A DNA stretch of 64,000 nucleotides, from contig NZ_MVAD01000001.1 of the NCBI RefSeq assembly GCF_002007115.1, positions 2,728,001 through 2,792,000 on the forward strand, in the 5' to 3' direction. Under the pieces are notes generated by a model. It made no database searches and had not been told where the DNA came from. It was given only the letters and a program-made list of their open reading frames with translations. A program made the position numbers and the translations under genes. The DNA comes from Massilia sp. KIM. Lineage in GTDB: Bacteria; Pseudomonadota; Gammaproteobacteria; Burkholderiales; Burkholderiaceae_D. Shown piece after piece: positions 27,760-35,176 of the stretch (positions within the stretch are counted from its first letter, which is position 1; every line of letters begins with the position of its first letter).

Positions 27760-29496
27760 TTATTTCCCGAACAGCTGGAGGTGTTCCACGACCGGGCCGA
27801 GGGCCAGCGCGGGAACGTAGTTGAGGACGCCGACCAGCACCACGACGGCGCCGAGCAGGCCGATGAACATCGGGCCGTGGGTTGGCATGGTGCCGGCGGT
27901 GACGGCCAGGCGCTGGCGGCGCGCCAGCGAGCCGGCGATCGCCAGCACCGGCACGATCACGGCGAAACGGCCAAACCACATCGCCACCGCCAGCAGGCTG
28001 TTGTAGAAGGGCGTGTTGGCGGACAGGCCGGCGAAGGCGCTGCCGTTGTTGTTGGCGGCCGAGGTGAGCGCGTACAGGATCTCGGAGAAGCCGTGCGCGC
28101 CCGGGTTGGCGACGCCGGCCTTCCCAAGGTCCACGCCGACCGCGAGCGCGGTGCCGGCCAGCACCAGGCAGGGCGTGACCAGGATCACCAGGGCGGCCAT
28201 CTTCATCTCGTACGCCTGGATCTTCTTGCCCAGGTATTCGGGGGTGCGGCCGATCATCAGGCCTGCGATGAAAACGGCCAGGATCGCGAACACCAGCATG
28301 CCGTACAGGCCCGAGCCGACGCCGCCGAAGATCACTTCGCCGAACTGCATCATCACCAGCGGCGCCATGCCGCCCAGGGGCATGAACGAATCGTGCATGG
28401 CGTTGACCGCGCCGCAGGAGGCGGCGGTGGTGACCACCGCGAACAGCGAGGATGCGGCGATGCCGAAGCGGGTCTCCTTGCCCTCCATGTTGCCGCTTGA
28501 AGCGTCCATGCCCAGGGCTACCAGCTGCGGATTGGCCTGCTGCTCTGCCGCGTAGGTGAGCAGGCAGGCGGCGACGAAGATGATGGTCATGGTGGCCAGC
28601 ACCGCCCAGCCCTGGCGGATGTCGCCCACCATGCGCCCGAAGGTGAAGCAGAGCGCCGCCGGGATCAGGAAGATCGCAATCATCTGGGCGAAGTTCGTCA
28701 GCGCATTCGGGTTCTCGAAGGGGTGGGCCGAGTTGGCGTTGAAGTAGCCGCCGCCGTTCGTGCCCAGCATCTTGATCGCCTCCTGCGAGGCCACGGGACC
28801 CATCGGAATCGCCTGGGTGACGGCCGTGCCCTGGGCGTGCACGACCGGCTCCAGCAACTGGGCCTGGACCTGGCCGGAGAAATTCTGGATCACACCCTGC
28901 CCCGCCAGGAACACGGCCAGCAGCAGCGACAGCGGCAGCAGCACGTAGAGGGTGGATCGCACCAGGTCGGTCCAGAAGTTACCGACCGACTCGCTGGAAC
29001 GGGCCGCGAAGCCGCGAATCAGGGCGAAGGCGACCGCGATGCCGGTGGCGGCAGAGAAGAAGTTCTGGCAGGCCAGGCCCAGCATCTGGGTCAGGATGCT
29101 CATGGTCTGCTCGCCGCTGTAGCCCTGCCAGTTGGTGTTGGCGACGAAGCTGACCGCGGTGTTGAAGGAGGAGTCGGGGCTGACGTTGGCCATGCCGTCC
29201 GGGTTCAGCGGCAGCCAGGCTTGGACCCGCTGCAGCAGGTAGACGAAGACCGCGCCGAGCGCGTTGAAGACGATCAGGGCCAGGGCGTAGCCCTTCCAGG
29301 TCTGGTCGGCGCTGGCGGCGGGGCCGGCGCAGCGCATCAGCACGCGCTCGATGGCGCCGAGCCAGCGCAGGCCGGAGATGTGACCCGGTTTGAGGCCGCT
29401 GCCGGCCACGTGGGCCATCAGGGCGCCGAGCGGCCAGGCCAGCGCCAGCAGGACCGCCAGGAAGGCGGCCAGCAGCAGGAGGAATTCGGCACTCAT
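27760..29496 (-). CDS. kdpA: potassium-transporting ATPase subunit KdpA
   Basis: A 578-residue polytopic potassium channel-like subunit related to the Trk/Ktr superfamily. Selectivity-filter-type loops are visible ([45 protein letters not shown]). The ATG at 29496 shares a base with the kdpF stop (TGATG) and has GGAGGAG five bases upstream; a GTG one codon earlier is the alternative start. It binds and passes potassium to the membrane interior during the KdpB cycle. Confidence 0.96.
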   Translation of the reverse strand: MSAEFLLLLAAFLAVLLALAWPLGALMAHVAGSGLKPGHISGLRWLGAIERVLMRCAGPAASADQTWKGYALALIVFNALGAVFVYLLQRVQAWLPLNPDGMANVSPDSSFNTAVSFVANTNWQGYSGEQTMSILTQMLGLACQNFFSAATGIAVAFALIRGFAARSSESVGNFWTDLVRSTLYVLLPLSLLLAVFLAGQGVIQNFSGQVQAQLLEPVVHAQGTAVTQAIPMGPVASQEAIKMLGTNGGGYFNANSAHPFENPNALTNFAQMIAIFLIPAALCFTFGRMVGDIRQGWAVLATMTIIFVAACLLTYAAEQQANPQLVALGMDASSGNMEGKETRFGIAASSLFAVVTTAASCGAVNAMHDSFMPLGGMAPLVMMQFGEVIFGGVGSGLYGMLVFAILAVFIAGLMIGRTPEYLGKKIQAYEMKMAALVILVTPCLVLAGTALAVGVDLGKAGVANPGAHGFSEILYALTSAANNNGSAFAGLSANTPFYNSLLAVAMWFGRFAVIVPVLAIAGSLARRQRLAVTAGTMPTHGPMFIGLLGAVVVLVGVLNYVPALALGPVVEHLQLFGK

Positions 29497-29585
29497 CACA
29501 GCTCCTCCGCCTTGAACAGGGCCACCAGCAGGTAGACCAGGAGGGCGGCGGCGCTCAGGCCGCCGACGAGGTAGGCAAGATTCAT
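29496..29585 (-). CDS. kdpF: potassium-transporting ATPase small subunit KdpF
   Basis: A 29-residue single-helix peptide, [20 protein letters not shown] then VALFKAEEL. This is the normal size and pattern for KdpF, ending in a short polar tail (K-A-E-E-L) before the kdpA start. It stabilises the KdpABC complex. Its ATG overlaps the stop of a further upstream micropeptide gene by 4 bp. Confidence 0.92.
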   Translation of the reverse strand: MNLAYLVGGLSAAALLVYLLVALFKAEEL

Positions 29586-29674
29586 GATGTCCCCTTGACG
29601 CGCGCGCAGCCGACGGCCAGCAGCCAGGTCAGCAGCACGAACACGAGGAGAGCGCCGAGGAAGATGATGTCCAT
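29582..29674 (-). CDS. membrane micropeptide gene preceding kdpF
   Basis: A 30-codon reading frame: [20 protein letters not shown] followed by [10 protein letters not shown]. It encodes one hydrophobic helix with a short basic tail. Its TGA overlaps the kdpF ATG as ATGA, the arrangement used for translational coupling, and the codons are GC-rich in third positions like those of the neighbours. I do not recognise a named family. It could be an extra subunit or assembly peptide for the pump, or a leader whose translation sets kdpF expression. The ribosome site is weak (GAAAGCGAA). Confidence 0.65.
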   Translation of the reverse strand: MDIIFLGALLVFVLLTWLLAVGCARVKGTS

Positions 29675-29737
29675 GGACGTTCGCTTTCAGCGTGGTTGTT
29701 GTTGGGTGGAGCGTAAGGGGGCCGCGCGAAACGGGGC

Positions 29738-29785
29738 GTAAAAAGCCGGCGGCGCCCTGTAAACGCGGTGTAAACGGGGTGTAGG
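29738..29785 (-). promoter_or_regulatory. candidate KdpE operator upstream of the kdp operon
   Basis: On the + strand GTAAA/GTAGG elements begin at 29738, 29759, 29770 and 29781; the last three are exactly 11 bp apart. On the minus strand this reads TACACCCCGTTTACACCGCG then TTTAC. OmpR-family regulators bind direct half-sites one helical turn apart, and the TTTACACC element resembles, as I remember it, the E. coli KdpE site. It ends 64 bp before the micropeptide start. Confidence 0.6.
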
Positions 29786-29795
29786 CGCGCTCGCC

Positions 29796-30560
29796 TCAGA
29801 AGCTGCGGCTCAGCGTGAGCTGGAGGGCGTCGCGTCCGAGGTACTTGCCGTTGGCGGGCGAGGCGTAGGCGGCGCGGCCGGCGTTGGTGCCGACATAGGC
29901 CAGGGCCACGCTGGCCAGCGCATACTGGCGCGTCAGGCCGATCTTCCAGTCGCTGTAGTCGGCGGCGGGGTTGCCGCGCACGCGCTGGCGGCCCGCATGT
30001 ACTTGCAGGCCCAGGCTGTCGGACAGTGCGAAGTTCGCGCCGAGGTCGAGGTAGCCGCTGTCCTCGCTGTCGACGAAACCGAACAGGTTGGTGGTGGCCT
30101 GCGAATACTTGAGGTAGGCCGGCCCCATGCCCAGCTGGACATAGAGCTCGGTGGTGTGGGCGCTGGCGAAGCCGCGCACCTGTCCCAGGCCGTTGTCCGG
30201 GTACAGGTAGCGCAGCACGCCCAGGTCATAGCTGACGGAACCCGGCAGTTCGCCGCGCTTGCCGGCGTCGAGGTCGAGTTCGATGTCGCCGTCGCCGCCG
30301 GCGTCGCGCGTCCAGCTGATGGTCGAGGCCCAGGCCCCCGCGTACAGGCCGGTGGGGGTGTGGGTGACATCCACTCCGCCCTGCAGCGCGGGGCGCAAGC
30401 GGGTCTGGGAGATGCCCCGGTAGCGGTAGTCGCTGGTGAGGGCGGCGTTGAAGGAAAGGGTGGTGGCTGGCGCGGGAGCGTCGGCCGGGGTTTCGGCTTG
30501 CGCCTGGGCGGGGCCGGCCAATGCGAGGCCGGCGAACAGCGCCTGGATCGGTGCTTTCAT
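29796..30560 (-). CDS. TorF family putative porin (Gcw_chp)
   Basis: A 254-residue outer-membrane beta-barrel protein. A signal peptide ends at AQAQA; the mature protein begins with the family signature LSFNAALTSDYRYRGISQT and ends in the outer-membrane-type LQLTLSRSF. Proteins of this family are annotated as possible porins, with little known function. It lies directly upstream of the kdp operon in the same orientation. Its own upstream region carries 11-bp-spaced repeats like those before kdp, suggesting joint control by KdpE. Confidence 0.88.
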   Translation of the reverse strand: MKAPIQALFAGLALAGPAQAQAETPADAPAPATTLSFNAALTSDYRYRGISQTRLRPALQGGVDVTHTPTGLYAGAWASTISWTRDAGGDGDIELDLDAGKRGELPGSVSYDLGVLRYLYPDNGLGQVRGFASAHTTELYVQLGMGPAYLKYSQATTNLFGFVDSEDSGYLDLGANFALSDSLGLQVHAGRQRVRGNPAADYSDWKIGLTRQYALASVALAYVGTNAGRAAYASPANGKYLGRDALQLTLSRSF

Positions 30561-30609
30561 GGAATCCTGCTTCTTGTTGTTGAGGCAGGACCAGCTTAGC
30601 GACCGGGGC

Positions 30610-30660
30610 GTAAAAGTCGGGTAGAAAGGCGGGCGCGGCGCATATACGCGGTGTATATGC
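30610..30660 (-). promoter_or_regulatory. candidate KdpE-like repeats upstream of torF-type gene
   Basis: GTAAAA at 30610 and GTAGAA at 30621 are 11 bp apart. A second pair, ATATAC at 30642 and GTATAT at 30653, is also 11 bp apart and forms the perfect dyad GCATATAC-GCGGT-GTATATGC (30640-30660). The first pair shares GGGGCGTAAAA with the kdp region (about 29733-29742). Confidence 0.5.
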
Positions 30661-30695
30661 CGTCCTTACGCCGCGCCTGGGTCAGTCCGTCGCGA

Positions 30696-31709
30696 TCAGC
30701 GCGCGGGCTGCTTCTGCAGCCACTCCATGTACTTGGCCACGCCGCCCGCCACGTCGGTGAACTCCTCATGGTAGCCGGCGGCGCGCAAGGCCGAGATGTC
30801 GGCCTGGGTGAAGCTCTGGTACTTGCCCTTGAGCTTGTCCGGGAAAGGCAGGTATTCCAGCAGGCCCTTGGCGATGATCTCGTCCAGGCTCCAGGCCGGA
30901 TTGCCCTTGTTGGCCAGCGCGTTGACGGTGGCCACCGCCAGGTCGTTGAAGGGCTGGGCGCGGCCGGTGCCGAGGTTGAAGATGCCGCGCTGGTCGGGGT
31001 GATCGAGGAAGAACAGGTTCACCTTGACCACGTCGTCCACGAAGATGAAGTCGCGCATCTGGGTGCCAGCCTCGTAGCCGTCGTTGGCGCCGAAGAGCTT
31101 GACCTTGCCCTCTTTCTGGAACTGGTGGAACTGGTGGAAAGGCACCGAGGCCATGGTGCCCTTGTGGCCTTCGAGCGGACCGTAGACGTTGAAGTAGCGC
31201 AGACCGACCACCTGGTGGCCGGTGTCCTTGCCGCGCGAACGGCCATGCCAGTGGCGGCGCACGTACTGGTCGAACAGGAATTTCGAATAGCCGTAGACGT
31301 TCAGCGGGCGCTCGTGCTCGCGCTCTTCCCTGAACACCGTGCCGCCGCCGTACACCGCCGCCGACGAGGCGTAGATGAAGGGGATGTTCTGGCGCTGGCA
31401 GAACTCGAACAGCTCGATCGTGTACTCGTAGTTGTTCTTCATCATGTAGCGCCCGTCCATCTCCATGGTGTTGGAGCAGGCGCCCTGGTGCAGGACGGCC
31501 GTGAACTTGCGGTCGAACTGGCCGGCCTTCAGGCGGGTGATGAAGTCTTCCTTGTCGAGGTAGTCGGCCAGCTCGGCGTCGACGATGTTGTGGAACTTCT
31601 CGGGGCGCGACATATTGTCGACCGCGAAAACGGAAAACGGCTGGCGCTGCGACAGCGCGTGCACCAGGTTCGCGCCGATGAAGCCTGCTGCGCCTGTGAC
31701 CAGAATCAT
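30696..31709 (-). CDS. hldD: ADP-L-glycero-D-manno-heptose 6-epimerase
   Basis: A 337-residue SDR-fold epimerase that makes ADP-L-glycero-D-manno-heptose for the LPS inner core. It shows the NADP-binding start MILVTGAAGFIGANLVHAL, LHQGACSNTMEMDGRYMM, ASSAAVYGG and the catalytic Tyr/Lys in YGYSKFLFDQ. The ATG at 31709 directly precedes the Rossmann strand; upstream codons do not fit. It lies 34 bp after waaF, which uses its product. Confidence 0.96.
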   Translation of the reverse strand: MILVTGAAGFIGANLVHALSQRQPFSVFAVDNMSRPEKFHNIVDAELADYLDKEDFITRLKAGQFDRKFTAVLHQGACSNTMEMDGRYMMKNNYEYTIELFEFCQRQNIPFIYASSAAVYGGGTVFREEREHERPLNVYGYSKFLFDQYVRRHWHGRSRGKDTGHQVVGLRYFNVYGPLEGHKGTMASVPFHQFHQFQKEGKVKLFGANDGYEAGTQMRDFIFVDDVVKVNLFFLDHPDQRGIFNLGTGRAQPFNDLAVATVNALANKGNPAWSLDEIIAKGLLEYLPFPDKLKGKYQSFTQADISALRAAGYHEEFTDVAGGVAKYMEWLQKQPAR

Positions 31710-31743
31710 GGTTGTCCTCTTCGTGTATTCGTTGCGCCGCGCC

Positions 31744-32766
31744 TCAAGCCGCGGCAAGCATGGGTTGCAAGGGCTGCCACACGGCCTCGGGCAGGATCTG
31801 CTTCATGCAGTTCTGGTGCCCCAGCGGGCATTCGCGCTGCTGGCAGGGCGAGCATTCGATGTGCAGCCACAGCACCTTGGCCAGCTCGGACAGCGGCGGC
31901 GTGTGGCGCGGGTCGGTGGGGCCGTAGATCGCCACCACCGGACGGCCCAGCGCCGCGCCGATGTGCATCAGGCCGGAGTCGTTGGTGACCACGGCTGCCG
32001 CGCGCGAGATCAGGGCGATGGCCTCGGACAGCGAGGTGGTGCCGGCCAGGTTGTGGGCCTCGGGCACGATGGCCGTGATCTCTTCGCACACCGCGCGGTC
32101 CTTGGGAGAACCCATCAGCAGGATCTGCACGTCGGGCCGGTGGCTGCGGATGGTGCGCGCCAGCTCGGCGAAGTACGGGGCCGGCCAGCGCTTGGCCGGG
32201 CCGAATTCGGCGCCGGGGGCGAAGGCCACGTAGGGGCCGGGCGGCAGCGCCAGGCGCTCCGCCGCCGCCTTGACCTGCGCCGCGTCGACCGCCATCACGG
32301 GCTCGGGCAGCTTGTCCGGGCGCGGCAGGTGGCGCACCGGCTCGTCGGCCAGGGCCGCGTAGAACTGGGCCATCGGGCGCGGCGCGGCCTTGTCGTCGTG
32401 GTGCATGACGTTCACCAGGCCGTAGCGCATCTCGCCCTTGTAGCCGACCCGCTTCGGGATCCCGGCCAGCCAGGGGATCAGCGCGAACTTGAGCGTGTTG
32501 GGCAGCACGTAGGAGTCGGCGTAGCCGCGCGCCTTGAGCATCTGCGCGAACTGGCGGCGCTCCTTGAGCTGCAGCGCGCCGTGCTTGAAGGGCGCCTCGA
32601 TGACCGTGTCGACCTCGCGCATGGCCTTCCAGACCGGCGCCACCCAGCCAGGGGCCAGGACGTCGATCGGGCGTTCCGGATGGCGTTCCTTGAGCCGGCG
32701 CAGCAAAGGCTGCGCCATGACGGCGTCGCCGATCCAGTTCGGGGAAATCACAAGCGTGCGCAACAT
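31744..32766 (-). CDS. waaF: lipopolysaccharide heptosyltransferase II
   Basis: A 340-residue GT9 glycosyltransferase that adds the second heptose to the LPS core at the inner membrane. Signatures are SPNWIGDAVMAQPLLRRL at the N-terminus, GPYVAFAPGAEFGPAKRWP and the donor-site VTNDSGLMHIGAALGRPVVA. A cysteine-rich end (CSPCQQRECPLGHQNCM) is common in this group. It forms an operon with the downstream hldD gene. Confidence 0.96.
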   Translation of the reverse strand: MLRTLVISPNWIGDAVMAQPLLRRLKERHPERPIDVLAPGWVAPVWKAMREVDTVIEAPFKHGALQLKERRQFAQMLKARGYADSYVLPNTLKFALIPWLAGIPKRVGYKGEMRYGLVNVMHHDDKAAPRPMAQFYAALADEPVRHLPRPDKLPEPVMAVDAAQVKAAAERLALPPGPYVAFAPGAEFGPAKRWPAPYFAELARTIRSHRPDVQILLMGSPKDRAVCEEITAIVPEAHNLAGTTSLSEAIALISRAAAVVTNDSGLMHIGAALGRPVVAIYGPTDPRHTPPLSELAKVLWLHIECSPCQQRECPLGHQNCMKQILPEAVWQPLQPMLAAA

Positions 32767-32821
32767 GATCGTTCTCGTTCAGCGGGGCGGACCGCCCCTG
32801 GGTTCGTAACGCGCGATTATA

Positions 32822-34459
32822 TCAATCAACGGCGACCGGCTCGCCGTCCCACTCGTCCAGCCGCCAGCCGTCCGGGCCGGCCTGCAGGCGGTGGGTCAGC
32901 CCGATCCGGTCGAGGAACACCCGGTCGTGGGACACCACCGCCAGCGCGCCCTGGAAGCCGTTCAGCATCGCTTCCAGCGCCGCCAGCGACGGCAGGTCCA
33001 GGTGGTTGCCCGGCTCGTCGAGCAGCAGCAGTTGCGGCGGCTCCTCCGCGTACAGCGCGCAGGCCAAAGCCGCCTTCAGGCGCTCGCCGCCGCTGAGCTG
33101 CCCGGTCGGACGCTGGACCGTGGCCGCGTCCAGCCCGAGCTGGACCAGCCAGGTGCGCAGCATGTCCTGCCCCACGCTGCGGTTCAGCGCCAGCAACTGG
33201 TCGAGCGTGGAGCGGGCCGGGTCGAGCGTGGCGAACTGCTGGTCGAGCCAGGCGACCCGCGCCGGCAGGCTGCGCTCGCCCGCCAGCGGCGCCAGTTCGC
33301 CGGCCAGCACTTTCAGCAGGGTCGACTTGCCGCAGCCATTGGGGCCGAGGATGCCGACCCGCTGCCGCCCGCCCAGGTGGAGGCTGATGCGCGCGTGGGG
33401 CGCGCGGGCATAGGGCAGCAGCACGTCTTCCAGCGCCGCCACCCGCCGCCCGGCCGGCGCGGACGCCTGGGCGGCGTGGATGCGCACCGCCGCGTCCTCG
33501 CGTACCCGGCCCGCTGCCTCGACGACCTGGCGCTGCTGTTCCTCGCGCGCCGCCTCGTGCTGCTGGCGCAGGCGCCCGCTGCTGCCTTCGCTGCGTTCCT
33601 TGCGCCCGCCCAGCAGGATGGCGGCCTGGTTGGCCTGCTTGCCCTCGCGCCGGCCCTGGGCCTGGCGTTTGTCCTGGCGCTCGCGCTGCTCGCGGCGCGC
33701 CTGCTCGTCGCGCCGTAAGGCCAGGCGCGCCTCCTCCAACTGGCGCGCGGCGCTGTCCTGCTCGACCCGCCGCGCCTCCTCATAGAAGGCGAAGTCGCCG
33801 CCGTAGCTGCGCAGGCCCTGGGGCGACAGCTCGAGGATGCGTTCCATGACGCCCAGCAGTTCGCGGTCGTGGCTGATCACCAGCATGCCCTTGCGCCAGG
33901 CCAGCAGCCAATCGATCAGCGCATGGCGGGCGGCGCGGTCGAGATGATTGCTCGGCTCGTCCAGGATCAGGTAGCCGGGGTCGAGCAGCGCGGCGCCGGC
34001 CAGGGCCACACGCATCGCCTGGCCGCCGCTGAGCGAGGATGCCGGGGTGTCCGGCGCGAGGCCGGGCAGGCCGAGGCGCGCCAGTTCCTGCGCCAGCCGC
34101 TGGGGAAGGTCCCAGTGCTCGCCCACGGCGTCGAAGTCGGCCGGATCCGTGCTGCCGGCCTCGATGCGCGCCAGCGCGTCCAGCACCGGCCCGACGCCGG
34201 CCAGGGCGGCGACGTTGACGGCATCGCCCTGCCCCGCATGCTGGGCCAGGTAGAACACCGGGGCCTGGCGCAGGCAGCGGCCGGAAGTTGGGGCCAGTTC
34301 GCCCGCCAGCACGCGCGCCAATACGCTCTTGCCGGCGCCATTACGGCCGACCAGGCCGCTGCGGCGGGTGTCGAACTGCTCGCTGAGATCGGAAAACAGG
34401 ACCCGCCCGTCGGGCAGGATGAAGGACGCGCGTTCGAGCGCGAGGATGGTGGTCGTCAT
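32822..34459 (-). CDS. ABC-F family ATPase
   Basis: A 545-residue soluble protein with two ABC domains and no membrane part. Domain 1 has GRNGAGKS (about 38-45), LSGGQAMRVALAG and LILDEPSNHLD; domain 2 has GPNGCGKST, LSGGERLKAALAC and LLLDEPGNHLD. The linker is very rich in Arg, Glu and Gln, fitting the ribosome-contacting P-site motif region of ABC-F proteins. Members act in translation quality control or antibiotic ribosome protection; the subgroup is not clear. I take the ATG at 34459 (GGAG upstream); an in-frame ATG at 34537 would add 26 residues. A short upstream reading frame and hairpin lie in its leader. Confidence 0.88.
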   Translation of the reverse strand: MTTTILALERASFILPDGRVLFSDLSEQFDTRRSGLVGRNGAGKSVLARVLAGELAPTSGRCLRQAPVFYLAQHAGQGDAVNVAALAGVGPVLDALARIEAGSTDPADFDAVGEHWDLPQRLAQELARLGLPGLAPDTPASSLSGGQAMRVALAGAALLDPGYLILDEPSNHLDRAARHALIDWLLAWRKGMLVISHDRELLGVMERILELSPQGLRSYGGDFAFYEEARRVEQDSAARQLEEARLALRRDEQARREQRERQDKRQAQGRREGKQANQAAILLGGRKERSEGSSGRLRQQHEAAREEQQRQVVEAAGRVREDAAVRIHAAQASAPAGRRVAALEDVLLPYARAPHARISLHLGGRQRVGILGPNGCGKSTLLKVLAGELAPLAGERSLPARVAWLDQQFATLDPARSTLDQLLALNRSVGQDMLRTWLVQLGLDAATVQRPTGQLSGGERLKAALACALYAEEPPQLLLLDEPGNHLDLPSLAALEAMLNGFQGALAVVSHDRVFLDRIGLTHRLQAGPDGWRLDEWDGEPVAVD

Positions 34460-34483
34460 GGATGCTCCAGGAATGCCGGCGAA

Positions 34484-34548
34484 CTTCCCTGCCAGGGCGG
34501 GAAGGCGAAGATCGGGGCCGTCGGGGGACGGCGGCATCAATGGCGCAT
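34484..34548 (-). promoter_or_regulatory. leader of the ABC-F gene: three-codon upstream frame plus hairpin
   Basis: On the minus strand a strong GGAGG (34562-34558) is followed nine bases later by ATG CGC CAT TGA (34548-34537), a Met-Arg-His micro-frame. Downstream CTTCCC/GGGAAG arms (34484-34504) can pair. ABC-F resistance genes are often controlled by leader peptides; here this is only a structural suggestion. Confidence 0.35.
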
Positions 34549-34623
34549 CGGACTGTACCTCCAAAAACGAATCGTTCGCATTCTAGCGCAAAGCGCCCGG
34601 GGTCTGTCTAGCCCGCCGCGAGA

Positions 34624-34638
34624 TGGACAGATTGTCCA
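34624..34638. promoter_or_regulatory. dyad TGGACA-GAT-TGTCCA, candidate operator
   Basis: A perfect 6-bp inverted repeat with a 3-bp spacer sits in the divergent region between the ABC-F gene and the DUF2946/TonB receptor pair, 29 bp upstream of a TATAAT element. It could bind a dimeric repressor. It does not match Fur or Zur boxes that I know. Confidence 0.4.
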
Positions 34639-34666
34639 CCCGCGCGCACGCCCGTGTGACCGACGG

Positions 34667-34672
34667 TATAAT
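34667..34672 (+). promoter_or_regulatory. -10 element TATAAT just before the DUF2946 gene
   Basis: A consensus TATAAT ends eight bases before the ATG at 34680, so transcription would begin at or next to the start codon, implying a leaderless or nearly leaderless message. No good -35 is seen at 16-18 bp. Confidence 0.45.
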
Positions 34673-34679
34673 TTTTCGC

Positions 34680-35075
34680 ATGGCCAGATTGCGCAAACGA
34701 CAAGCATTCACCGGATGGATCGCCCTGCTGGCCTTCCTGTTCGGGCTCGTCCTGCCCACGGTCACCCAGGCCGCCGGCATGTCCGGCCAGCGCGTCCTGA
34801 CTACCGACATATGCAGCGCCACGGGCACCAAGCAGATAGTGACCGTGATCGACGCCGGCATGCCCGACGCCGACAGGCTGATGCAAGGCATGGCCCACTG
34901 CGACCTGTGCTGCTCCCACCACCATCCGCCGCTGGCCCCGCCCGCGCATGCGGTCCTTCTGCTCCCGGGCGAACTCGCGCGCGGCGACTATCCACCGCTG
35001 TTCTACCGGGCGCCGGCCACCCAGTTCGCCTGGTCTCCGCTCCAGTCGCGCGGACCGCCCGCTTCCGCTTCCTGA
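34680..35075 (+). CDS. DUF2946 family protein
   Basis: A 131-residue small protein. An N-terminal hydrophobic segment (GWIALLAFLFGLVLPTVTQA) acts as signal or anchor; the middle has a cysteine/histidine cluster MAHCDLCCSHHHPP typical of DUF2946, and a C-terminal tail follows. The family is found beside TonB-dependent receptors and copper-related genes, which suggests metal binding in the periplasm, but its role is not established. It precedes the receptor gene by about 100 bp. The ATG at 34680 is used because the consensus -10 leaves no room for an earlier start. Confidence 0.75.
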   Translation: MARLRKRQAFTGWIALLAFLFGLVLPTVTQAAGMSGQRVLTTDICSATGTKQIVTVIDAGMPDADRLMQGMAHCDLCCSHHHPPLAPPAHAVLLLPGELARGDYPPLFYRAPATQFAWSPLQSRGPPASAS

Positions 35076-35176
35076 TCTTGTGCTCTCCGTGAGGTCCGCC
35101 TGCGCGACCTCACGCCCTCGAACGACCGTGTCCGGGCGCCATCGCACTGTGCTCGGCCACGCGAACAGGAACCACC

